NCBI GenBank assembly: GCA_020061995.1
Contig: JAGUXE010000110.1
Span: 1-5,731, forward strand
DNA from: Ignavibacteriales bacterium
GTDB lineage: Bacteria; Bacteroidota; Ignavibacteria; Ignavibacteriales; Ignavibacteriaceae
Direction: 5' to 3'
DNA length: 5,731 nucleotides
Shown here: in pieces, positions 1 to 5,715 of the stretch
Layout of the letters: each line of letters begins with the position of its first letter
Position numbering within the stretch: position 1 is the first letter of the stretch
The notes under the pieces: generated by a model
What the model was told of the DNA's origin: nothing
What the model saw: only the letters and a program-made list of their open reading frames with translations
Databases searched by the model: none
Position numbers and translations under genes: made by a program

Positions 1-1
1 A

Positions 2-502
2 AACAAAATTACTCATCGCTTCTCAAAGATAGGTTCTAAACCTGAATTAAAATCAGCAAATATTTACGACACAGTTTATAAGGTTACTGAATATTTCAAG
101 AGGAGACTTCCTCAAAGCGGGAAGAGTGTTGCAATATCAGTTGAAGGCAATATCGAACTTGTTGGAAACATTAATGCTCCACTTTTCGAATGGGTAATTG
201 AAAATCTTATAAAAAACGCACTCGATGCGGTAGATCAGGAAGATGGTGTAATTTCGATTGTGATTAAAGAGAACAAAAACAAAATCGAGATCGATGTTAC
301 AGATAATGGAAAAGGAATTGACATTAAAAGGAGAAAAGATGTTTTCCGACCAGGCTATAGTACTAAACGGCGCGGATGGGGTTTGGGATTGAGTCTGTCT
401 AAAAGGATAATTGAAGAGTATCACAATGGGAAAATTTACGTAAAAGCATCTGTTGTGGGAGAAGGAACAACATTCAAAATAATTTTAAATAGAACAATTT
501 AA
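2..502 (+). CDS. Sensor histidine kinase, C-terminal ATP-binding part (5' end outside window)
   Basis: The frame is open from base 2 to the TAA at 500-502 and gives 166 residues. It is the catalytic (HATPase_c) end of a two-component sensor kinase, which uses ATP to phosphorylate its own histidine and pass the phosphate to a response regulator. Visible motifs, in partial numbering, are the N box ENLIKNALDA (67-76), G1 DNGKGI (101-106), an F-box region VFRPGYSTK (114-122), G2 GWGLGLSLSKR (125-135) and a closing GEGTTFKI (153-160). The His-bearing dimerisation domain, any sensor and any membrane segments lie upstream and are not visible. A GTG at 260 falls inside the ATPase domain and is not the start. 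The gene converges on nadA with 2 bp between stop codons. Nothing in the window identifies its partner; the response regulator at the far end is one possibility only. Confidence 0.93.
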   Translation, partial: NKITHRFSKIGSKPELKSANIYDTVYKVTEYFKRRLPQSGKSVAISVEGNIELVGNINAPLFEWVIENLIKNALDAVDQEDGVISIVIKENKNKIEIDVTDNGKGIDIKRRKDVFRPGYSTKRRGWGLGLSLSKRIIEEYHNGKIYVKASVVGEGTTFKIILNRTI

Positions 503-504
503 AT

Positions 505-1452
505 TTAACTCATCTCCAACATCTTCTCAATCGGTCTTAATGCCTTCAAGCGTAATTCTTCATCCATAATAATCTGTGGAGAATTATTTTTCATACTTAA
601 ATAAATTTTTTCGAGTGTGTTTAGCTTCATGTAGGGACAATTATTACATGCACATTCGTTTTGTGGAGGTGCCGGGATAAAAGTCTTATTAGGAACTAAC
701 TTTTCCATCTGATGAATAATTCCAGGTTCCGTAACAACGATATAGTTTTCCGCATTATCTTCTTTAACATACTGAAGCAGTTTGCTTGTTGAACCGATGA
801 AATCTGCGTGTCGTAATATAATCTCTTCACACTCAGGATGTGCAATTATCTTAGCTTCAGGAAACTCTAATTTCAACCCGATGATTTTTTCTTCGCTAAA
901 TGCTTCATGAACAATACATGTCCCCTCCCATAAAAGCATATCTCGCCCGGTCTTTTTGCTTAAATATTTTCCGAGATTTCGGTCCGGAGAAAAAAGGATT
1001 GGTTGCTCTAATGGAATTTGATTAATGATTTTTTCTGCATTACTTGAAGTACAAATAATATCACTTAAAGCTTTTACCGAAGCTGAACAATTGATATATG
1101 TTATTGCTACATGTTCCGGATTTTTTTCTCTAAATAATTTAAACAAATTTGGCGGACAACTATCTGCTAATGAACAACCAGCGTCCATATCGGGAACCAA
1201 TACTGTTTTTGCCGGATTTAATATTTTAGCAGTTTCAGCCATAAAATGTACTCCTGCAAAAACTATTACCTCAGCATCTGTGGCTTTAGCTTTTCTTGCC
1301 AATTCCAGACTATCACCGATAAAATCTGCAATATCTTGAATTTCGGATTCTTGATAATAATGAGCAAGTATAACGGCATTTAACTTACTTTTTAATTTTT
1401 GAATTTCTTCAATATAATTTATTTGATCATTTTTTTTTTCACCAAAAAACAT
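505..1452 (-). CDS. nadA: Quinolinate synthase NadA, 315 aa
   Basis: NadA condenses iminoaspartate (made by NadB) with dihydroxyacetone phosphate to give quinolinate, the second step of de novo NAD synthesis, in the cytoplasm. The length suits the shorter NadA type. The early AHYYQ motif (30-34) carries the active-site His31 and Tyr33. By family comparison, three cysteines should bind the [4Fe-4S] cluster: C93 ([10 protein letters not shown]), C179 (WEGTCIVHE) and C272 (CACNNCPYM, just before Pro). TYINCS (118-123) and HPEC (205-208) are further conserved active-site segments. The start is supported by AGAAGGA at 1457-1463, four bases before the ATG. It appears to be transcribed alone from a promoter near 1520-1552. 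No nadB or nadC is in the window. NAD supply and the NAD-linked hydrogenase next door are a plausible but unproven link. All key residues are present, so it should be active. Confidence 0.97.
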   Translation of the reverse strand: MFFGEKKNDQINYIEEIQKLKSKLNAVILAHYYQESEIQDIADFIGDSLELARKAKATDAEVIVFAGVHFMAETAKILNPAKTVLVPDMDAGCSLADSCPPNLFKLFREKNPEHVAITYINCSASVKALSDIICTSSNAEKIINQIPLEQPILFSPDRNLGKYLSKKTGRDMLLWEGTCIVHEAFSEEKIIGLKLEFPEAKIIAHPECEEIILRHADFIGSTSKLLQYVKEDNAENYIVVTEPGIIHQMEKLVPNKTFIPAPPQNECACNNCPYMKLNTLEKIYLSMKNNSPQIIMDEELRLKALRPIEKMLEMS

Positions 1453-1519
1453 GGTTTCCTTCTAAAACTAATTGCGAATGTACTACAAAAATAATTTCTT
1501 AAAATTGAAAATCTTTTCC

Positions 1520-1552
1520 CAAAGATAACAAATATTGCGCTTTATATTACAA
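1520..1552 (-). promoter_or_regulatory. Candidate nadA promoter (Bacteroidota-type TTG / TAnnTTTG)
   Basis: On the minus strand, TATCTTTG at 1527-1520 fits the TAnnTTTG -7 element of Bacteroidota-type housekeeping promoters exactly. A TTG lies 22 bp upstream (1552-1550), near the upper end of the usual spacing. Transcription would begin about 5-8 bases after the -7 element, giving a nadA leader of roughly 60 bases. A second exact TAnnTTTG (TATTTTTG, 1493-1486) lies closer to the gene, but its nearest upstream TTTG is 26 bp away, so it is the weaker choice. AT-rich DNA produces such matches by chance. Confidence 0.45.
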
Positions 1553-1622
1553 TTTGAGCTGAAAATCGGTTGATAATTGATGGCATGGGAGTTGTTTACT
1601 CTTGCACGAAAGAATATAGAAA

Positions 1623-1705
1623 TATGTTTTTCAACATAGCACCCTCCTTATAGTAACACACACAGCTGCCGTGGTCTTGCCCTCTTCCACGGCAGTTTTC
1701 TTTTT
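1623..1705 (+). ncRNA. Possible small RNA ending at an orphan terminator
   Basis: A strong plus-strand terminator at 1664-1705 lies between two minus-strand genes, so some plus-strand transcript probably ends there. The nearest weak promoter match is TTG (1602-1604), 18 bp, then TATGTTTT (1623-1630), one base off TAnnTTTG. Another is TTG (1577-1579), 17 bp, then TACTCTTG (1597-1604). Either would give an RNA of about 70-100 bases. It would contain CCCTCCTTA (1642-1650), which resembles the anti-Shine-Dalgarno end of 16S rRNA. No known RNA family was recognised, and signatures of SRP RNA are absent. The start is a guess; only the 3' end is well supported. Confidence 0.25.
1664..1705 (+). terminator. 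Rho-independent terminator, plus strand, no recognised gene upstream
   Basis: CTGCCGTGG (1666-1674) pairs perfectly with CCACGGCAG (1687-1695) across a 12-base loop. One wobble pair and one A-T pair can extend the stem. TTTTCTTTTT follows at 1696-1705. On the minus strand the same hairpin is followed by CTGTGTGTGTTACTA, which lacks a T-run, so the signal is directional and reads on the plus strand. The nearest plus-strand gene with a function is the kinase ending at 502, with the whole of nadA in between. Confidence 0.75.
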
Positions 1706-1729
1706 AAACAAACCAAAATGAAATTAAGC

Positions 1730-1764
1730 AAAAAAAAAGAGAGACATGTAACAGTCTCTCTTTT
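1730..1764 (-). terminator. Terminator of the hydrogenase operon (possibly bidirectional)
   Basis: Read on the minus strand, an 11-bp stem forms from 1764-1754 and 1745-1735 (AAAAGAGAGAC with GTCTCTCTTTT) around an 8-base loop. Nine T residues follow in the transcript, from the A-run at 1730-1738. It begins 22 bases after the hydA stop codon. On the plus strand the hairpin is followed by TTTTAATAAG, so it could also stop transcripts that pass the 1664-1705 terminator. Confidence 0.88.
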
Positions 1765-1786
1765 AATAAGATTTACTATATCATTG

Positions 1787-3661
1787 TTAAATAATATATT
1801 TGCCACGTTTAGTGTAGTGTGTATGAAGTAATTTATGTGATAATTCCGAACAAGGTCCTTCAGGAATGAATTTCTCATAAATATATTTTACATGTTGATT
1901 TTCATGAGATTTTCTAATCGGTAATCCTTCTTCTTCAGCATAAATTGCTTTAGCTCTCTGTTTCCTAATTTCTTCAGAAGTAGGAATTGGTTGACCACCA
2001 CCACCTAAACAGCCACCGGGGCAAGCCATTATCTCAACAAAATGAACATCTGAGAGTTTTCCTTCACGTAAAAGTTCCATAACCTGTTTTGCGTTTGCAG
2101 TACCATGAGCGACCATAAATTTAAAATTTACCCCCTCAAGAAAACTATATTCAGGTAATACATTTTCAAGTTTAACTGAAGCTTCTTTTATTCCTTCAAA
2201 TCCACGACAAACTTCAATGCGAAGGTTTTCAAACGGAACTTCTCTACCCGTCACAAGTTCATAAGCTGTTCGAATCGCAGCTTCCATAACTCCACCGGTT
2301 GCTCCAAAGATTAATCCTGCACCGGATGCTTCGCCGAAAGGTTCATCAAAACCGGACTTTGGAAGTTCTGGTAAATAAATACCGGCTTCACGAATCATTT
2401 TGGCTAATTCTCGGGTAGTTAAACCATAATCAACATCTCTAAATCCTGAAGCATCCATCTCTGGTCTATTGCATTCGAATTTTTTTGCTGAGCAGGGCAT
2501 CAGTGAAACAGAAACGATATCTTTGGGATCTATCCCCTGCTCTTGAGCATAAAATGTTTTAATAATTGCACCGAACATCTGTTGTGGTGATTTTGCGCTT
2601 GATAAATGATCTAGATATTCAGGATAAAAGTGTTCGATAAACTTTATCCACCCCGGAGAACATGAAGTAAATTGAGGTAACTTAACAGAAGTATCTTTAT
2701 CCACAATAGCTTTTTTAAGACGTGTTAATAACTCAGTTCCCTCTTCAAGGATCGTCAAATCAGCGGTGAAATTTGTATCAAAAACACGATCGAATCCAAT
2801 TCTCTTTAAAGCAGTATTTAACTCGGGAGTAAAAGAATGTCCGGGAGCATAACCAAATTCTTCACCTATTGCAGCTCTTGGGGATGGTGCTGTTTGTATA
2901 ACAACATGTTTATTTGGATCATCAATTGCACGCCAAATTTCATCTGATGGATCATTTGAATATAAAGCACCGGTTGGACATCTGTTTATACATTGTCCAC
3001 AATTTATACAAATAACATCCTGCAATGATTTATCGTAAAATGTACCGATTTGAGTCTTGTCGCCTCTATTAATTGCTTCGAGTACACCAACTTCTTGTAA
3101 ATCAATACATGTCCTTATACATCTTCTACAAAGAATACATTTATTCATATCACGAATTACAGATGTAGAGGAAAAATCAACTTCATATAAAGGTTCTTTA
3201 ATGTGTCCAAATCGCATATTATCAACGCCGTACTCTTGAGCAAGAGTTTGAAGTTCACAGTTCTTATTCTTTACGCAAGCATAACAGTCCCCATGATGTT
3301 CACTCAATAATAAGTCGATAATATTGCGTCTAGCTTTTCTTACCAATTCAGATGAAGTTTTAATCTTAATTGAAGCGGTTATTGGGAATGAACAAGATGC
3401 TTGTAAAGTTTTCATTCCATCTACTTCTACCACGCAAACCCTACATACACCTGCGATACATAAGTCGGGATGATGGCAAAGTGTAGGAATATGAATATGA
3501 TTATCTCTACAAGCTTCTAAGATTGTAGTCCCTAACGGTACCGTAACTTTCTTCTCATTTATTTGGATGGAAATCATTCCACCGATAGTATTTAGATCCT
3601 GTGGTTTTTCGACTTTAAAAGGCTGTTGACTAGTCGGTGCACGTTTTATTGTATCAGGCAT
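1787..3661 (-). CDS. hydA: [FeFe]-hydrogenase catalytic subunit HydA, NAD-linked trimeric type, 624 aa
   Basis: HydA reversibly reduces protons to H2 at the H-cluster in the cytoplasm. Domains in order: a NuoG-like [2Fe-2S] domain (C62, C73, C76, C90), a His-ligated [4Fe-4S] (H122, C126, C129, C135), a two-[4Fe-4S] ferredoxin domain (C175/178/181/185 and C218/221/224/228), and the H-cluster domain with L1 TSCSPGW (332-338), L2 MPCSAKKFE (388-396) and L3 EIMACPGGCLGGGGQP (543-558). A C-terminal small-subunit-like segment runs from SHEN (585) to the end. E307, E310, S354 and C334 match the proton path of Clostridium hydrogenase I. L1 has Ser335 where most relatives have a second Cys. The chosen ATG overlaps the hydB stop by 8 bases and has GGAG six bases upstream. 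An alternative ATG at 3577 (Met29) would remove a polar 28-residue extension but has a poorly spaced RBS. These motifs rule out NuoG of complex I. Confidence 0.96.
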   Translation of the reverse strand: MPDTIKRAPTSQQPFKVEKPQDLNTIGGMISIQINEKKVTVPLGTTILEACRDNHIHIPTLCHHPDLCIAGVCRVCVVEVDGMKTLQASCSFPITASIKIKTSSELVRKARRNIIDLLLSEHHGDCYACVKNKNCELQTLAQEYGVDNMRFGHIKEPLYEVDFSSTSVIRDMNKCILCRRCIRTCIDLQEVGVLEAINRGDKTQIGTFYDKSLQDVICINCGQCINRCPTGALYSNDPSDEIWRAIDDPNKHVVIQTAPSPRAAIGEEFGYAPGHSFTPELNTALKRIGFDRVFDTNFTADLTILEEGTELLTRLKKAIVDKDTSVKLPQFTSCSPGWIKFIEHFYPEYLDHLSSAKSPQQMFGAIIKTFYAQEQGIDPKDIVSVSLMPCSAKKFECNRPEMDASGFRDVDYGLTTRELAKMIREAGIYLPELPKSGFDEPFGEASGAGLIFGATGGVMEAAIRTAYELVTGREVPFENLRIEVCRGFEGIKEASVKLENVLPEYSFLEGVNFKFMVAHGTANAKQVMELLREGKLSDVHFVEIMACPGGCLGGGGQPIPTSEEIRKQRAKAIYAEEEGLPIRKSHENQHVKYIYEKFIPEGPCSELSHKLLHTHYTKRGKYII

Positions 3662-4868
3662 GATTCACTCCATTTCCATTAGAACTAAAAATTTCATCCT
3701 TAAAGTTTTCAAGAATTGAGATAAAAGGATTCGGACTCGATTGCCCCAATCCACATTTCGATGCAACTTGCATAGTTTTGCTTAAATCTTTTAGGGAGTT
3801 TATGTAAGCAAATGTATAATCCCCTTTTTCTATTTTTTCAACACATTCAAGTAATTTAATATTACCTATTCTGCAAGGTGTACATTGACCGCAAGATTCT
3901 TCAACAAAAAACTCCATAAAATTCTTTAATACTTTCAACATCTTTCTTGATTCATTGAAAATCATTATCGAACCACCTGTTGAAGCATCTTCATAAGAAA
4001 GTTTTCTGTCAAATTGAGATTTTGGAATACAAATCCCTGAAGCTCCACCAACTTGTATTGCTTTTGTATTAACAGCTCCAACAATCTCGATCAATTCGTG
4101 TAGTGATGTCCCCCAAGGTAATTCATAAACGCCCGGTTTTTCACAATCACCGGAAACTGAAAACAACTTTGAACCAGTTGATTTATCTGTACCGTGCGCT
4201 TTGAACCAATCAGCCCCTTTGGTAATTATCTGAGAAATTGAGGCTAACGTTTCAACATTGTTAACAACTGTCGGATACCCCATATAACCGGTATTCACCG
4301 GGTATGGTGGTCTATTTCGTGGTTCACCTCTATGACCTTCAAGCGATTCTATTAAAGCTGTTTCCTCACCACATACATATGCACCAGAGCCTAATCTAAT
4401 TGAGATATCAAAATTGAATCCTTCTTTACCAAGAATATTTTTCCCGAGTAAATTATTATCACGCATTGATTGAAGAAAATCTTCAAGTTCTTCAAGCATA
4501 AAAATGTATTCACCTCGCAAATAAAGGATGCCTATTTCTGCACCGATGGTGAAACCGCCTATTACCATTCCATCAAAAACCAGGGCAGGATATTCGGTAA
4601 GTAGAACTCGATCTTTAAATGTTCCGGGTTCACCTTCATCAGCATTACAAATCATATACTTCTTATCAGCTTTTGAAGCTGCAACCAGCATCCATTTTGT
4701 AGCTGTAGGAAAACCTGCGCCCCCACGCCCTTTCATTTTTGATTCACGAACTTCAAACAAAATATTCTCGCGCCCAATTTCGAGTGCTTTCTTAATACTG
4801 CTCCCCGGTTCATAGGGTGAGAATATTACTGCTCCCTCACGTTTTGTCTTTTCTATATTTAATTCCAT
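3654..4868 (-). CDS. hydB: NAD(H)-binding flavoprotein subunit HydB of [FeFe]-hydrogenase (NuoF-like), 404 aa
   Basis: HydB exchanges electrons between NAD(H), through FMN, and the Fe-S chain leading to HydA. The FMN-binding GRGGAGFPTATKW spans 47-59. NADEGEPGTFKDR (75-87) and GAYVCGEETALIESLEG (162-178) are the classic NuoF nucleotide/flavin segments. An SLBB-like region follows, then a [4Fe-4S] site from C326, C329, C332 (ESCGQCTPC) and C372. The protein starts and ends with the NuoF core: it lacks the N-terminal thioredoxin-like [2Fe-2S] domain and the C-terminal two-[4Fe-4S] ferredoxin domain of Thermotoga-type HydB (over 600 residues). The start is supported by TAAGGA, which overlaps the hydC stop codon seven bases upstream and suggests coupled translation. 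It could be mistaken for NuoF, but its neighbour HydA carries hydrogenase motifs and no other complex I subunits are present. Confidence 0.95.
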   Translation of the reverse strand: MELNIEKTKREGAVIFSPYEPGSSIKKALEIGRENILFEVRESKMKGRGGAGFPTATKWMLVAASKADKKYMICNADEGEPGTFKDRVLLTEYPALVFDGMVIGGFTIGAEIGILYLRGEYIFMLEELEDFLQSMRDNNLLGKNILGKEGFNFDISIRLGSGAYVCGEETALIESLEGHRGEPRNRPPYPVNTGYMGYPTVVNNVETLASISQIITKGADWFKAHGTDKSTGSKLFSVSGDCEKPGVYELPWGTSLHELIEIVGAVNTKAIQVGGASGICIPKSQFDRKLSYEDASTGGSIMIFNESRKMLKVLKNFMEFFVEESCGQCTPCRIGNIKLLECVEKIEKGDYTFAYINSLKDLSKTMQVASKCGLGQSSPNPFISILENFKDEIFSSNGNGVNHA

Positions 4869-4878
4869 CTCTTTTTCC

Positions 4879-5352
4879 TTACTTCGTATCGTTTAAAATT
4901 TTAACTGCAGTTTCAGGATCAAGCTTTGTATAGATTTTATCATTTACAAGCATTGCCGGACCTTGATCGCACATACCAAGACAACTTGTATATTCAAGTG
5001 TCCATTTTTTATCGCGCGTTGTTTCATCAAAATTGATTCCTAATTCACGCTTAAGTGCGTTCTCGATCTCTCTTTTCCCAACCATATCACATGAAATAGT
5101 TTTACATAGACGAACAATATTTTTCCCCTGTGGATATCGGTGAAGAAAATTATAAAAAGATACAACACTATAGACTTCGACGGGATGAATATCTAAGAGT
5201 CTTGCAACTTCTTGCTGAGCAAACTCAGAAATATAATTATGTCTTTTTTCAATAATTTGCAGTATCGGTAAAAGAGCAGATCTATCTTTACCAAATCGTT
5301 CAATTAGCAATTCAATTTCTTCTGATAGTGAATTTTTTTCGTAAACTAACAT
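4879..5352 (-). CDS. hydC: [2Fe-2S] subunit HydC of [FeFe]-hydrogenase (NuoE-like), 157 aa
   Basis: HydC is the small thioredoxin-fold subunit that sits beside the flavin subunit in NAD-linked hydrogenases and complex I. An N-terminal helical bundle (about 8-70, with the NuoE-typical ...VEVYSVVSFYNFL) precedes the [2Fe-2S] domain. The four ligands are C83 and C88 (CKTISC), then C124 and C128 (CLGMC), in the usual C-x4-C ... C-x3-C arrangement, followed by the typical DQGPA. The length is normal for NuoE/HydC. The ATG lies three bases after the response regulator stop; a GGAG inside the end of that gene is the likely ribosome binding site. hydB follows after 10 bases. It is called hydC rather than nuoE because hydB and hydA follow directly. 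It corresponds to HndA in the Desulfovibrio naming. Confidence 0.94.
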   Translation of the reverse strand: MLVYEKNSLSEEIELLIERFGKDRSALLPILQIIEKRHNYISEFAQQEVARLLDIHPVEVYSVVSFYNFLHRYPQGKNIVRLCKTISCDMVGKREIENALKRELGINFDETTRDKKWTLEYTSCLGMCDQGPAMLVNDKIYTKLDPETAVKILNDTK

Positions 5353-5355
5353 CTC

Positions 5356-5715
5356 TTAATTCTCCGTTCTTACTTTAAGAAACTTTTCAACTTTAGCAAT
5401 CAGCAATTCAGGAGAAATTGGTTTTTCGATAAAATCATCCACGGGAACTAATTCTCCAATACCGAATTGCAGACCAGTACTTTTTGAAACAGATGTATAC
5501 ATAAGAATTGGGATCGTAAATCCTTCCTTACGTAAACGCTGAGCCAGAAAGAATCCATCGTCAGGTTCAACCATGATAACATCAAGAATAATTAGATCCG
5601 GAGAATTTTCTTTGACGAGTTTCAATCCTTCATCCGGATTCTGTGCTGTTAGTACTTCGTAACCCTTAGCTCTTAATACTAAGCTACTGGCTTCGAGAAT
5701 ATCGGAGTCATCATC
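5356..5715 (-). CDS. Single-domain response regulator (CheY-like), N-terminus cut by contig end
   Basis: This is a receiver domain with no output domain. It probably lacks only its first several residues (the expected hydrophobic strand before the acidic cluster). It begins at the acidic DDDSD segment that helps bind Mg2+. The phosphorylated Asp is in IILDVIM, 50th if the artificial start is counted. The conserved Thr is in LMYTS and the conserved Lys in IEKP. The frame stays open to a GTG at 5730, but the five residues MLFRS encoded there come from Illumina adapter sequence, so the genuine part ends at 5715. The stop lies three bases before hydC, so it belongs to the hydrogenase operon. Stand-alone receivers pass phosphate on or bind partner proteins. 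No kinase partner or target can be assigned. The stretch after the Asp is one residue longer than usual and lacks the common Pro at +4. Confidence 0.9.
   Translation of the reverse strand, partial: DDDSDILEASSLVLRAKGYEVLTAQNPDEGLKLVKENSPDLIILDVIMVEPDDGFFLAQRLRKEGFTIPILMYTSVSKSTGLQFGIGELVPVDDFIEKPISPELLIAKVEKFLKVRTEN

Larger units (their letters stand above)
1453..1786. other. Intergenic region between nadA and hydA
   Basis: This 334-bp stretch contains no convincing long gene. From the nadA side it holds the nadA ribosome binding site and leader, a TTG/TAnnTTTG promoter candidate at 1520-1552, a stretch at about 1570-1660 with only very short ORFs on both strands, a GC-rich hairpin with a T-run on the plus strand (1664-1705), and the hydrogenase operon terminator (1730-1764). 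A 76-codon minus-strand frame (1648-1878) runs from inside hydA through both terminators and is not credible as a gene. Confidence 0.9.

Noticed and set aside
1..60. Adapter remnant at the left end
   Set aside because: The first bases read straight into the kinase frame and show no adapter match.
137..424. 95-codon minus-strand frame opposite the kinase
   Set aside because: The plus strand encodes the conserved N, G1, F and G2 boxes over the same bases.
260..502. Complete 80-residue ATPase-like protein starting at GTG 260
   Set aside because: The same frame is open back to base 2 and encodes the N box upstream, so this is an internal codon of a truncated kinase.
1025..1339. 104-codon plus-strand frame
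   Set aside because: It is an antisense shadow of nadA, which has all its expected motifs in its own frame.
1585..1653. 22-codon plus-strand ORF ending TAG TAA just before the 1664-1705 terminator
   Set aside because: No ribosome binding site precedes its ATG and the peptide is not recognised. The stop-then-terminator layout is suggestive, so it is kept only as a note to the small RNA finding.
1648..1878. 76-codon minus-strand frame between hydA and nadA
   Set aside because: It starts inside hydA in another frame, runs through two terminator hairpins, and shows no family features.
3057..3239. 60-codon plus-strand frame
   Set aside because: It is antisense to the ferredoxin domain of hydA; no independent support.
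4528..4815. 95-codon plus-strand frame
   Set aside because: It is antisense to the most conserved FMN-binding part of hydB; a shadow.
1787..5352. Complex I genes nuoEFG
   Set aside because: The third protein has the hydrogenase motifs L1, L2 and L3 and the small-subunit-like C-terminus, which NuoG lacks; no membrane subunits are present.
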